In this document: positions 54,565-63,330 of the stretch, one piece after another | Layout of the letters: each line of letters opens with the position of its first letter | Position numbering within the stretch: the stretch's first letter is position 1 | Origin: Litchfieldella rifensis | GTDB taxonomy: Bacteria > Pseudomonadota > Gammaproteobacteria > Pseudomonadales > Halomonadaceae | DNA length: 64,000 nucleotides | Direction: 5' to 3' | Assembly (NCBI RefSeq): GCF_042646605.1 | Contig: NZ_JBHRUG010000019.1 | Span: forward strand, 62,001-126,000 | Made by a program: the position numbers and the translations under genes | Notes under the pieces: model-generated | Databases searched by the model: none | What the model was told of the DNA's origin: nothing | The model's input: only the letters and a program-made list of their open reading frames with translations

Positions 54565-54981
54565 TCAGGCGGTGCGGTCCCCGTCGGGAACGGCACGAAT
54601 GCGCCCGTTGTCGTCGAGCGCGACCATAACGAAGCGCGCCTCGGTGACCTTGTAGAGTTCGTCGGGGTCGCGCTCATGGGGCGGGCGAATCCACACCTGG
54701 ACATCGATATTGATCGAGCTGCGCCCGATCTCGCGTACCGCGGTATAGATATTGACCACGGAACCCACCCGTACCGGGCACAGGAAATCCATGGCTTCGA
54801 TGGCCACGGTGGCGGTACGCCCATGCGCCTCGCGACCGGCGGCCAACTCGACGGCCTGATCCATGTGGCCGATCAGCCAGCCGGCGGGGATATCGCCGTA
54901 GAAATTGGTATCCTGGCGGGACGCCAGCACTTTCAGCGTCAACTGGCCCTGCGGTGCGGGAACATCATCGAGATTGGTCAT
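54565..54981 (-). CDS. YciA-type acyl-CoA thioesterase (hotdog fold)
   Basis: A 138-residue single hotdog domain. TLKVLASRQDTNFYGDIPAGWLIGHMDQAVELAA and FLCPVRVGSVVNIY match YciA-like acyl-CoA hydrolases, where the Asp in this region is catalytic. The start MTNLDDVPAP is preferred; a longer frame upstream has an unrelated N-terminus. It is convergent with the TRAP binding protein and divergent from pstS. Confidence 0.88.
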   Translation of the reverse strand: MTNLDDVPAPQGQLTLKVLASRQDTNFYGDIPAGWLIGHMDQAVELAAGREAHGRTATVAIEAMDFLCPVRVGSVVNIYTAVREIGRSSINIDVQVWIRPPHERDPDELYKVTEARFVMVALDDNGRIRAVPDGDRTA

Positions 54982-55142
54982 GGTGTCATGTATGGGCTTG
55001 TTGTTGTCGGAAGGCACACGATGCGCGGCGAGTGGCATGCCCCCGCAGCGCGGTATCGAATAGCATCTTATACGCCAGTGCCGGGTGATCACCACCTTCT
55101 GCGACAACTCATCCCACCCGACATCGGCCAAGGGAGGCATTC

Positions 55143-56081
55143 ATGATCCTCAGGATGGTAGCGGTCATCCTGCTGTGGTTGACGGCCGCCGGGCTGGCGT
55201 CCGGCGCCGAGCGGCCGGTCGCGGGAACCCTCAATTCCATCGGCTCCGAGACCCTCGCCGGTCTGATGCTGCGCTGGGGCGAGCAACTCGAGGACCGCCA
55301 TCCCGGGGTCCGCCTGCAGCTCCAGGCCAGTGGCTCGGCAACGGCACCGCCGGCGCTGGCGGCCGGGACCACGCGGCTGGGTCCCATGTCGCGCCCCATG
55401 TCCGAGGCCGAACGGCACGACTTCACCGTTCGCCAGGGGCATGCGCCGACCCGGATACCGGTGGCCATGGATGCCCTGGCGGTGTTCGTGCATCGCCACA
55501 ACCCGCTCGAAGCGTTGAGCCTGGCGCAGGTGGACGCCATCTTTTCCGATACCCGGCGCTGTGGTGCCACCGCCCCCCTCGAGCGGTGGGATACCCTGGG
55601 GGGCAGGGCCGAGCCGATCGTGCGCCACAGTCGCAATTCGGCTTCCGGCACCTACGGCATCTTCAAGCGCATCGCGCTGTGCGGGGGAGACTTCCGGCTC
55701 GACGTCAACGAATACCCGGGCTCCTCGGCGGTGGTCGCGGCGGTGGCACAGAGCCCGGGAGGCATCGGTTACGCCGGGATGGGCTATCTGACGTCGTCGG
55801 TGCGGGCCGTGGCCCTGCGTGACGGCGAGGGGCGGGCGGTGGCGCCGAGCATCGAGGCAACGCTGAGCGGCGCTTACCCCTTGTCTCGCACCCTGTATCT
55901 GTATGTGAATCTGCCGCCTGGGGAGCGGCTTCCCCAACCGGAAGCGGCCTTTATCGACCTGGTGCTGTCGCCAGCCGGGCAGGAAACCGTCCGCGAACTG
56001 GGATTCGTGCCTCTGCCGGATGAGATGATCGCGGCCAGTCGCGAGTCCCTGGCCCTGGAACCGTTGCCGCCGCCCCCATGA
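55143..56081 (+). CDS. pstS: phosphate-binding periplasmic protein PstS
   Basis: Phosphate-binding component of the high-affinity Pst importer. It is 312 residues. A signal peptide (about 1-21) ends LASGAE. NSIGSETLAGLMLRW and ASGSATAPPAL begin the mature protein, and RHSRNSASGTYGIFKRIALCGGDF is the phosphate-binding SGTxxxF region. Ribosome-binding site GGGAGG. The Pho box found here is downstream of pstS, not upstream of it. Family membership is clear. Confidence 0.9.
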   Translation: MILRMVAVILLWLTAAGLASGAERPVAGTLNSIGSETLAGLMLRWGEQLEDRHPGVRLQLQASGSATAPPALAAGTTRLGPMSRPMSEAERHDFTVRQGHAPTRIPVAMDALAVFVHRHNPLEALSLAQVDAIFSDTRRCGATAPLERWDTLGGRAEPIVRHSRNSASGTYGIFKRIALCGGDFRLDVNEYPGSSAVVAAVAQSPGGIGYAGMGYLTSSVRAVALRDGEGRAVAPSIEATLSGAYPLSRTLYLYVNLPPGERLPQPEAAFIDLVLSPAGQETVRELGFVPLPDEMIAASRESLALEPLPPPP

Positions 56082-56085
56082 AACG

Positions 56086-56103
56086 CTGTCATCTGGCTGT
56101 CAC
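56086..56103 (+). promoter_or_regulatory. Pho box (PhoB operator) upstream of pstC
   Basis: CTGTCAT (56086-56092), 4-bp spacer, CTGTCAC (56097-56103): two 7-bp direct repeats in the exact PhoB-box arrangement. A TTACTT/TACTTT sequence about 10 bp further is a candidate -10 box. This gives pstC-pstA-pstB-phoU its own phosphate-starvation promoter. Confidence 0.88.
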
Positions 56104-56178
56104 ACAGTTGCCTTACTTTTGTGGCAGATCCTCGTTGTCCGTACGGTCAATTCGCATGTTTTCCGATATCCGCCGTCC

Positions 56179-58011
56179 ATGATCGATTCCTTCATCCTCA
56201 CGGCGCAACGGCGCCGGCGTAAGCGGTGGGTGCGTGATCGCCTGGCCACATGGCTGATCAGCGCCTGCGGTATCGGCGTGATCGGGGCCGTGCTGGCGAT
56301 CGGGGTGTTTCTGGCGGTGGAGGTGATGCCACTGTTCGCTCCGGCCAAGGTCAGTCAGGCGCCACAGGCCGAGCAGGAGAGGGGGCGAGTCGTCGACTGG
56401 CAGCGTACCTGGTGGCGTCCCGGACGGCAGGCGATCGCCGAGCTGCCGCTTGGCGGCGAACTCGCCGCGCGGATCGCCCGCCAGGCGACGCCGGTGCTGG
56501 CCATTGGCGACGAGTATCTGTGGCTGGCCAACCAGGATGAACTCGAGGTGTTCTCGCTGGCGGGGCACGAGCCGCAGCTGCTGGGCCGGGTCACGGCGGT
56601 CGAGGAGGGGCGGCGCATCAGCGCGCTGGCCGCCCTGGTCGGTGGCCAGGCGCTGATCGTCGGCGACGACGGCGGTGGCGTCAGGCGCTGGGTGATGGGC
56701 CCCGACGGTGCCCTGCCGGTACCCACCACGGCCTACCGCGAGAAGGGCCCGGCACCGATCCGCACCCTGATGCCGCTGCCGGAACGACGCCTGTTCCTGG
56801 CCCTCGACACCGCCGGGGACCTGACGCTCTACCAGGCCCTTGCCGGCCAGCGCTGGACGGGACAGGCCCCCCAGGGCGAGCCCGCCGGGTTCGATGCCGA
56901 AGGCAGGCTCGTCTGGGTGGGCGAGGCAGGAGTCGAGCGATTGACCATCGATGCCAGGCATGCCGAGATCAGTTGGCATACCCTATGGCGGCCCCAGCAT
57001 TACGAAGGCCACGGCGCTCCCGAGCACCGCTGGCAGTCCAGTGTCACCAGCCCCGCGGACGAGCCCAAGTTCGGCCTGGCGCCGCTGGCCTGGGGGACGC
57101 TCAAGGCCGCCGCCTATGCCTTGCTGTTCGCCATTCCCCTGGCGTTGGGGGCTGCGATTCACTCGGCGTGTTTCATGTCGCGTCCGTTGCGACATCGCAT
57201 CAAGCCGGCCATCGAAATGATGGAGGCCATGCCGGGAGTGGTGATCGGCTTCATCGCCGGGCTGGCGTTGGCCCCCTACATCGAACGTCATCTGGCCGGC
57301 GCCTTCGCCCTGCTGCTGGTGTTGCCGCTGGGCCTGCTCGGCGGCGGCTGGGTGTGGTCGCGTCTTGCCCCCGCGCTGCAGGCGAGGCTGCCACTGGGCT
57401 GGGCGGGGCTGTGGCTGATGCCCTGGCTGGCGGCGTTGATCGCCTTGGCCATGTGGTTGTCGCCGATGCTGGAAAGCGTACTCTTCGCCGGCGATCTGCG
57501 CCTGTGGCTGGAACGCACCCTGGGACTCGATTATGTCCAGCGCAACGCCATGATCGTCGGCCTGGCCATGGGCTTCGCGGTGATTCCGACCATCTACGCC
57601 CTGACCGAGGATGCCCTGTCCGGGGTGCCGGCCACCCTCGGGGAAGGCGCTCAGGCACTCGGGGCGACGCGCTGGCAGACGCTGTGGAAGGTGCTGCTGC
57701 CGGCGGCCAGTCCCGGCATCTTCTCGGCCGTGATGATCGGCGCCGGACGTGCCGTGGGGGAGACCATGATCGTGCTGATGGCGACCGGCAATACGGGGGT
57801 GATGACCCTGAGTCCGTTGGAGGGCATGCGCTCGATGGCCGCCAATATCGCCATTGAATTGCCAGAGGCCGTGCTCGGCAGCACGCACTACCGGCTGTTG
57901 CTGCTCAGCGCCTTGCTGCTGTTCGTCTTCACCTTCTGTGTCAACACCGTGGCCGAGGTGGTACGTGCCCGGCTCAAGCATCGCTATCGGCGCCTGGGAG
58001 GCCGGCCATGA
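56179..58011 (+). CDS. pstC: phosphate ABC transporter permease PstC, extended form
   Basis: A 610-residue permease, far longer than the E. coli-type PstC of about 320. After one membrane segment (about 24-54), a soluble insertion of about 240 residues with beta-propeller-like character (LPLPERRLFLALD repeats) lies before the permease core (about 305-590), which carries the EAA loop (GEGAQALGATRWQTL). Extended PstC proteins like this are common in Pseudomonas-like groups. The ATG lacks a clear ribosome-binding site; an upstream GTG at 56119 is possible. It overlaps pstA by 4 nt. Confidence 0.9.
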   Translation: MIDSFILTAQRRRRKRWVRDRLATWLISACGIGVIGAVLAIGVFLAVEVMPLFAPAKVSQAPQAEQERGRVVDWQRTWWRPGRQAIAELPLGGELAARIARQATPVLAIGDEYLWLANQDELEVFSLAGHEPQLLGRVTAVEEGRRISALAALVGGQALIVGDDGGGVRRWVMGPDGALPVPTTAYREKGPAPIRTLMPLPERRLFLALDTAGDLTLYQALAGQRWTGQAPQGEPAGFDAEGRLVWVGEAGVERLTIDARHAEISWHTLWRPQHYEGHGAPEHRWQSSVTSPADEPKFGLAPLAWGTLKAAAYALLFAIPLALGAAIHSACFMSRPLRHRIKPAIEMMEAMPGVVIGFIAGLALAPYIERHLAGAFALLLVLPLGLLGGGWVWSRLAPALQARLPLGWAGLWLMPWLAALIALAMWLSPMLESVLFAGDLRLWLERTLGLDYVQRNAMIVGLAMGFAVIPTIYALTEDALSGVPATLGEGAQALGATRWQTLWKVLLPAASPGIFSAVMIGAGRAVGETMIVLMATGNTGVMTLSPLEGMRSMAANIAIELPEAVLGSTHYRLLLLSALLLFVFTFCVNTVAEVVRARLKHRYRRLGGRP

Positions 58012-59591
58012 AGGGATGGGGACGCCGCCGACGCTTGCCGCGCGGCGAGGGGCCCTGGCCATGGTTGGCGGCGGGCAGCGTCGCCCTGTCGCTGCTGATG
58101 GTGGTGATCCTGCTGGCGGTACTGGCCGGGCGTGGCCTGGCGCATTTCTGGCCGGCCGACATCGCCCTGGTCACGCTCGATGACGGACAGCGCTTCGCCG
58201 GTCGTCTGGTGCGTGAGGAGCGGTTATCGCCCGACCGGGCGGCCTCGTCGGAGCGGCTCTACCATACCGGTAACCGCGAGCTGGAGGGCGACGTCTGGCG
58301 TTGGGTCGCGACCGAGCGTATCGCCACCCCGGATGTCCCGGCCGAGCTGGTGGTCGTCGAGCGCAGCCAGTGGAGCGATTTCCTCGGCCGGGTGGTGGGC
58401 CTGCAGGAGGCGGGCCGCGATCTCGCGATCGCCGATAGCGAACTGTGGCCGACGGTGCAGCAACGCCTGGCGCGTACCCTGCGCCTGCGAAAGGATCGGG
58501 ATGTCCTGCGCGAGACGCTGGTCGATCCCCTGACCAACCGCCTGGCCAACCGGCGCCGCCAGGACGATCGCGATGCCGAACGGATGGCGGCCCTGGCCAG
58601 CGAACTGGCCGAGGCCAATGCCCAGGTACTGGCATTGCAGGAGGCCATGGCCCGCGACAGCCTGGTGCTGGAGAGCGTCGACGGTCATCGCCTGATCCAG
58701 CCCCTCGATGCCGTATACGAAATACGCCGCCCCAATGCCATGTCGGTGGTGGAGAAGTCCATGGTCTGGGGGCAGGAGGTGTGGCGCTTCCTCAGCGAGG
58801 GCCCGCGGGCCGCCAATACCGCGGGCGGCGTATGGCCGGCGATCTTCGGCACCGTGCTGATGGTGTTGCTGATGTCGGTGGTGGTCACGCCCTTCGGGGT
58901 GCTGGCGGCGGTGTACCTCAACGAGATCGCTCCGCAGGGACGGGTGACGAAACTGGTGCGTATCGCGGTGCGCAACCTGGCCGGGGTGCCGTCGATCGTC
59001 TACGGCGTGTTCGGTCTGGGGGTCTTCGTGTATGGCATCGGCGGGACGCTCGACGAGTGGTTCTTCAGCGATACGCTGCCGTCGCCGACCTTCGGTACCG
59101 GCGGTCTGCTGTGGGCGTCGCTGACGCTGGCACTGCTGACCCTGCCGGTGGTGATCGTCGCCACCGAGGAGGGCCTGGCCAGGATTCCCGACCATCAACG
59201 CGAGGGTGCCCTGGCGCTGGGTGCGACGCGCGCCGAGACCTTGAGGCGGGTGGTGCTGCCCATGGCGGTGCCGGCCATGCTGACCGGGGTGATCCTGGCC
59301 ATCGCGCGTGCCGCCGGCGAGGTGGCGCCGCTGATGCTGGTGGGGGTGGCCAAGCTGGCCCCGCAGGTGCCGGTGGACGGTACCTTCCCGTTCCTCCATC
59401 TTGAAAGGAAGTTCATGCACCTGGGGTACCACATCTTCGATGTCGGCTTCTTCAGCGGCGATGTCGAGGCAGCATTGCCGCTGGTCTATGCCACGGCGCT
59501 GTTGCTGGTCCTGGTGATCCTGGTGCTTAACCTGACTGCAATCTTTCTGCGGCATCATGTCAAGGCGCGTCATGGCGCGCTGCAACGCTAG
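58008..59591 (+). CDS. pstA: phosphate ABC transporter permease PstA, extended form
   Basis: A 527-residue permease, also longer than the standard PstA of about 300. The N-terminal membrane segment (about 20-47) is followed by a periplasmic and coiled-coil region (to about 250), then the permease core with TKLVRIAVRNLAGVPSIVYGVFGLGVFVYG and the EAA loop (REGALALGATRAETL). It overlaps pstC and is followed by pstB. Matching extensions in both PstC and PstA suggest the insertions interact. Confidence 0.9.
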   Translation: MKGWGRRRRLPRGEGPWPWLAAGSVALSLLMVVILLAVLAGRGLAHFWPADIALVTLDDGQRFAGRLVREERLSPDRAASSERLYHTGNRELEGDVWRWVATERIATPDVPAELVVVERSQWSDFLGRVVGLQEAGRDLAIADSELWPTVQQRLARTLRLRKDRDVLRETLVDPLTNRLANRRRQDDRDAERMAALASELAEANAQVLALQEAMARDSLVLESVDGHRLIQPLDAVYEIRRPNAMSVVEKSMVWGQEVWRFLSEGPRAANTAGGVWPAIFGTVLMVLLMSVVVTPFGVLAAVYLNEIAPQGRVTKLVRIAVRNLAGVPSIVYGVFGLGVFVYGIGGTLDEWFFSDTLPSPTFGTGGLLWASLTLALLTLPVVIVATEEGLARIPDHQREGALALGATRAETLRRVVLPMAVPAMLTGVILAIARAAGEVAPLMLVGVAKLAPQVPVDGTFPFLHLERKFMHLGYHIFDVGFFSGDVEAALPLVYATALLLVLVILVLNLTAIFLRHHVKARHGALQR

Positions 59592-59602
59592 GAGGCTCGC
59601 CG

Positions 59603-60436
59603 TTGTCGTCTCTCGACCCCGTTACCGAAAAAATGCCCCCGGCACCTGTCGCCGCCGGCGCGGTGACCGAGATCCCCTCGGCCGCCAGCTGCTTCGAACT
59701 CGAGGGGCTGTCGCTGGCCTATGGCGATACTCCGGCGCTCAGCAATCTGACCTTACGCATTCCGCGTCAGCGAGTGACGGCCTTCATCGGGCCTTCGGGC
59801 TGTGGCAAGTCGACGCTGTTGCGCGCCCTCAATCGTCTGCATGACCTCAACGAGGACGTGCAGCGTCAGGGGCATATCCGCCTCGAGGGGCAGGAGATCC
59901 ATGCCCCCGAGGTGGTGGTCGCGGAACTCCGGCGGCGGGTCGGCATGGTCTTCCAGACTCCCAATCCCTTTCCCATGTCGATCTACGAGAACGTGGCCTT
60001 CGGCCTGCGCCTGCAGGTGGCGATGAAGAAGCGTCAGCGCGACGAAGTGGTCGAATGGGCACTGCAGTCGGCGGCGCTGTGGGACGAGGTCAAGGACCGG
60101 CTATACGATTCCGCCTGGTCGCTGTCCGGTGGGCAGCAGCAACGCCTGGTGATTGCCCGAACCCTGGCGGTGCAACCCGAGGTGCTGCTGCTCGACGAGC
60201 CGGCCTCGGCTCTGGATCCGATCTCGACGCTCAAGATCGAGGAACTGATCCGTAGCCTGAAGTCACGGCTGACCCTGGTGCTGGTTACCCACAACATGCA
60301 GCAGGCGGCGCGGGTCTCGGACTACACCGCCTTCCTGCATGGCGGCGAGCTGATCGAGTATGCGGCCACCGACACCCTGTTCACCAATCCGCGCCTGGCG
60401 CGTACCGAAAACTACATTACCGGCCGGATGGGCTGA
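59603..60436 (+). CDS. pstB: phosphate ABC transporter ATP-binding protein PstB
   Basis: A 277-residue ATPase. Walker A is GPSGCGKST. VVVAELRRRVGMVFQTPNPFPMSIYENVAFGLRL contains the Q-loop, and LSGGQQQRLVIARTLAVQPEVLLLDEPASALDP is the signature and Walker B. The start codon is TTG, with a perfect AGGAGG eight bases upstream. The N-terminus is slightly longer than E. coli PstB. Confidence 0.96.
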   Translation: MSSLDPVTEKMPPAPVAAGAVTEIPSAASCFELEGLSLAYGDTPALSNLTLRIPRQRVTAFIGPSGCGKSTLLRALNRLHDLNEDVQRQGHIRLEGQEIHAPEVVVAELRRRVGMVFQTPNPFPMSIYENVAFGLRLQVAMKKRQRDEVVEWALQSAALWDEVKDRLYDSAWSLSGGQQQRLVIARTLAVQPEVLLLDEPASALDPISTLKIEELIRSLKSRLTLVLVTHNMQQAARVSDYTAFLHGGELIEYAATDTLFTNPRLARTENYITGRMG

Positions 60437-60468
60437 GAGTGCCCCGGCAGGCCACAGGAGAGAGACCC

Positions 60469-61197
60469 TTGGATATCACCAGCGAAACGCACAGCCAGCA
60501 TATTTCCAAGCAGTTCAACCATGAGCTCGAGGAACTCAAGACGCACCTGATGACCATGGGCGGCCTGGTGGAGCGCCAGGTTCAGGAGGCCGTCGCCGCC
60601 TTGCTCGACGGCGACAGCCGCCTGGCCGAACGCGTGCGCGACAACGACAAGGCCGTCAACGATCTGCAGATCAAGATCGATGACGAATGCACCCGGGTGC
60701 TGGCGCGCCGCCAGCCGGCGGCGTCCGATCTGCGCTTGGTGCTGGCGGTGATCCGTGCCACCTCGGATCTCGAGCGGATCGGCGACGAAGCCAGCAAGAT
60801 CGCGCGCAATGCCCTGGCCCTGACGGAAAATGGCAACGGCACCAAGGGCTTCGTCGAGGTGCGCCATATCAGCGAGCACGTGCGCAAGATGGTGCGCGAT
60901 GCGCTCACCGCCTTCGCTCGTTTCGACATCGACCTGGCCCTGGCCGTGGTCCATGAAGACGATGCGGTGGACAGCGAATACACCAGCGCCATGCGCTCGC
61001 TGGTGACCTTCATGATGGAGGATCCGCGCTCGATCACATCGGTGTTGAGCGTGATGTGGATCCTGCGCGCGCTGGAGCGGATCGGCGATCATGCCGACAA
61101 CCTCGCCGAATACGTGATCTATCTGGTCAAGGGGTTGGATATCCGCCACATCGATCCCGATGACCTCGACGAGGACGCCTTGAAGCGCAAGCGCTGA
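60469..61197 (+). CDS. phoU: phosphate signalling protein PhoU
   Basis: Represses PhoR-PhoB output when phosphate is plentiful by linking PstSCAB to PhoR. It is 242 residues from a TTG at 60469 with AGGAG upstream. Two PhoU repeats are visible: HISKQFNHELEELKTHLMTMGGLVERQVQ and, in each half, ERIGDEASKIA / ERIGDHADNLAEYVIYL metal-binding helices. It follows pstB by 32 bp. Confidence 0.95.
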   Translation: MDITSETHSQHISKQFNHELEELKTHLMTMGGLVERQVQEAVAALLDGDSRLAERVRDNDKAVNDLQIKIDDECTRVLARRQPAASDLRLVLAVIRATSDLERIGDEASKIARNALALTENGNGTKGFVEVRHISEHVRKMVRDALTAFARFDIDLALAVVHEDDAVDSEYTSAMRSLVTFMMEDPRSITSVLSVMWILRALERIGDHADNLAEYVIYLVKGLDIRHIDPDDLDEDALKRKR

Positions 61198-61227
61198 GTA
61201 TTTTCCGCCACGCGATGCGATACTGAC

Positions 61228-61254
61228 GACCGTCGCCCTTCGCTGGCGACGGTC
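61228..61254 (+). terminator. hairpin after phoU
   Basis: GACCGTCGCC (61228-61237) pairs perfectly with GGCGACGGTC (61245-61254) around a 7-nt loop. The following sequence is only weakly T-rich. Confidence 0.55.
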
Positions 61255-61284
61255 TCGTCGTTTCCTGTTCGGAGTTCGCTTGCG

Positions 61285-62022
61285 ATGCTGAATGCCCTGA
61301 CCGCACTCACGCGGGGTACGCGACTGGTGTTCTCGCCGGGTCTGCGGCGCTACGTGTTCGCGCCGGTGCTGATCAATCTGCTGGTCTATGCCGCCATGCT
61401 GCACTATGTGCTGGCCAGCTTCGGTGGCTGGCTGGATGCCTGGATGGCCATGGTCCCGGCCTGGCTGGGATGGTTGGAATGGCTGATCTGGCCGCTGTTC
61501 GTGATCGCCCTGGTGCTGGTGGTATTCTTCACCTTCACCCTGGTGACCCATATGATCGCCGCCCCTTTCTACGGCTTTCTGGCCGCCAAGGTGGAAACCC
61601 GCGTGACCGGCAGGCCGCCCGCCGACGATCGGGGACTGCTCAAGACCGGCATCGACGCACTGGGCCGCGAAATGGTCAAGCTGGCCTATATTCTGCCGCG
61701 GCTGGCACTGCTGCTCGTGGTGAGCTGGATCCCGGGCATCAACCTCATCGCCCCATTGCTGTGGGCCGCCTTCTCGGCCTGGATGATGTCCATTACCTAT
61801 CTCGACTATCCGATGGACAACAACAAGGTCGGCTTCGCCGACATGAAGCGCCGGCTGCGCGCGCGCTGGTGGCCGACCCTCACCTATGGCGGCTGGGTCA
61901 CCCTGATCACCTGGATTCCGCTGGCCAACCTGTTCCTGCTGCCCGGCGCCGTGGCCGGCGCGGTGTTGATGTGGGACCGGCACTACCGCGATCCCGCCAT
62001 GGGGGTGGTTCAGGCGCGCTGA
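61285..62022 (+). CDS. cysZ: sulfate transporter CysZ
   Basis: A 245-residue inner-membrane protein of the EI24/CysZ family, which takes up sulfate for cysteine synthesis. Hydrophobic helices occur at about 25-45, 60-90 and 135-165, with LNALTALTRGTRLVFSPGLRRYV at the N-terminus and APFYGFLAAKVE central. It lies between phoU and phoR and converges on phoR, overlapping its 3' end by 13 nt. Its presence inside the phosphate cluster is positional only; no functional link is implied. Confidence 0.88.
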   Translation: MLNALTALTRGTRLVFSPGLRRYVFAPVLINLLVYAAMLHYVLASFGGWLDAWMAMVPAWLGWLEWLIWPLFVIALVLVVFFTFTLVTHMIAAPFYGFLAAKVETRVTGRPPADDRGLLKTGIDALGREMVKLAYILPRLALLLVVSWIPGINLIAPLLWAAFSAWMMSITYLDYPMDNNKVGFADMKRRLRARWWPTLTYGGWVTLITWIPLANLFLLPGAVAGAVLMWDRHYRDPAMGVVQAR

Positions 62023-63329
62023 ACTTCGCTGCGATCGTTGTTGGTGGCGATCAGGCGCGTCTTGGGGAAGACGCAGCGGAACAAGGCACCGCTGCCGGGA
62101 TGGGAGTCGATCTCGAGGCTCGCATCATGGCGCAGCAGCACGTGCTTGACGATGGCCAGCCCCAGGCCGGTCCCGCCGGTGGCGGTGCTGCGGCCCTTGT
62201 CGACACGGTAGAAGCGTTCGGTCAGGCGCGGGATATGCACCGGGTCGATACCGTCGCCGTCGTCCTCCACCTCGAGACAGGCACCGGCGCCGTAGGCGCG
62301 CCAACGCAACACGATATGGCAGCCCTCGGCGGTATAGCGCACGGCATTGAACACCAGGTTGGAAACGGCACTGCGCAATTCCTGTTCGCTGCCCAGCAAC
62401 TGGCGGTCGTCGTCGAGTTCGACACTCAGGATGTGACGCCCGCCGGAGAGCGACTCGCCATCGCGGCGAATCGCCTCGAGCAGCTCGCTGACCCGTACCG
62501 GGGTCGCATCGTCGGTGCGCTGGTCGATCTCCAGGCGCGACAGCAGCAGCAGGTCGTTGACCAGGTTCTGCATGCGCGTGGTCTGTTCCTGCATCTGGGC
62601 CAGGCCACGCGCGAAGCGGGCCGGCAACTGGTCGGCGTAATCCGAGTAGGTCTCCAGATAGCCGCTGAGCACCGTCAGCGGCGTGCGCAGCTCATGCGAG
62701 ACATTGGCCACGAAGTCGCGGCGCATCTGTTCCAGGCGGTGCAGCCGGGTGATGTCGCGGGCCATCAGCAAACGCTCGTCGTCGCCGTAGAGGGTGATCT
62801 GGAACTGCAGCACCCGGCGCTCGTCGATCGGGGATGGCAGGGTCAGCGGTTCGCGGTAGTCACGAGCATTGAAGTAGTCGATGAAGCGCGGATCGCGCAA
62901 TAGGTTGGTGATGTGCTGGCCGCGGTCGTGAGCGGCCACCAGGCCCAGCATGCGCTCGGCGGCGCTGTTCCACCACTCGAGGTCGCCGCGCCGGTCGAGC
63001 ATGACCACGCTGTCATTCATCGCCTCTGACGATTCCTGGATACGCCGCAGAGTGGAACGCAGGCGTTGTTGGGTGAGGCGCTGGCCCTTCTGGTACTTGT
63101 AGAGGCGATCGAACAGCTCCCCCCACACGCCGCTGCCAGCCGGTGGTTCGTCATGCGGGTGGCGGGTCAGCCAGCGATACAGGGCACGCAACTGGTACAG
63201 GTGCATCGCCAGGTAGATACCCAGCCCGGCGGCCAATCCCAGCCCGGGCACGCCGATCACCCAGCCCGCTGCCAGACCGGCGATGGCCAAGGCGGCTAGC
63301 CGCCACAGTTCGCGGGTCCAGAGATGCAC
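62010..63329 (-). CDS. phoR: phosphate regulon sensor histidine kinase PhoR
   Basis: A 439-residue membrane sensor kinase. N-terminal membrane segments lie at about 8-42, a PAS domain at about 95-185 (SVVMLDRRGDLEWWNSAAERMLGL), the phosphoacceptor His in NVSHELRTPLTVLSGYLE, and the ATPase N, G1 and G2 boxes with NLVFNAVRYT, EDDGDGIDP and GGTGLGLAIVKHVL. It starts with GTG one nt after the phoB stop. It receives the Pst/PhoU signal and phosphorylates PhoB. Confidence 0.95.
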   Translation of the reverse strand: MHLWTRELWRLAALAIAGLAAGWVIGVPGLGLAAGLGIYLAMHLYQLRALYRWLTRHPHDEPPAGSGVWGELFDRLYKYQKGQRLTQQRLRSTLRRIQESSEAMNDSVVMLDRRGDLEWWNSAAERMLGLVAAHDRGQHITNLLRDPRFIDYFNARDYREPLTLPSPIDERRVLQFQITLYGDDERLLMARDITRLHRLEQMRRDFVANVSHELRTPLTVLSGYLETYSDYADQLPARFARGLAQMQEQTTRMQNLVNDLLLLSRLEIDQRTDDATPVRVSELLEAIRRDGESLSGGRHILSVELDDDRQLLGSEQELRSAVSNLVFNAVRYTAEGCHIVLRWRAYGAGACLEVEDDGDGIDPVHIPRLTERFYRVDKGRSTATGGTGLGLAIVKHVLLRHDASLEIDSHPGSGALFRCVFPKTRLIATNNDRSEVQRA

Positions 63330-63330
63330 G

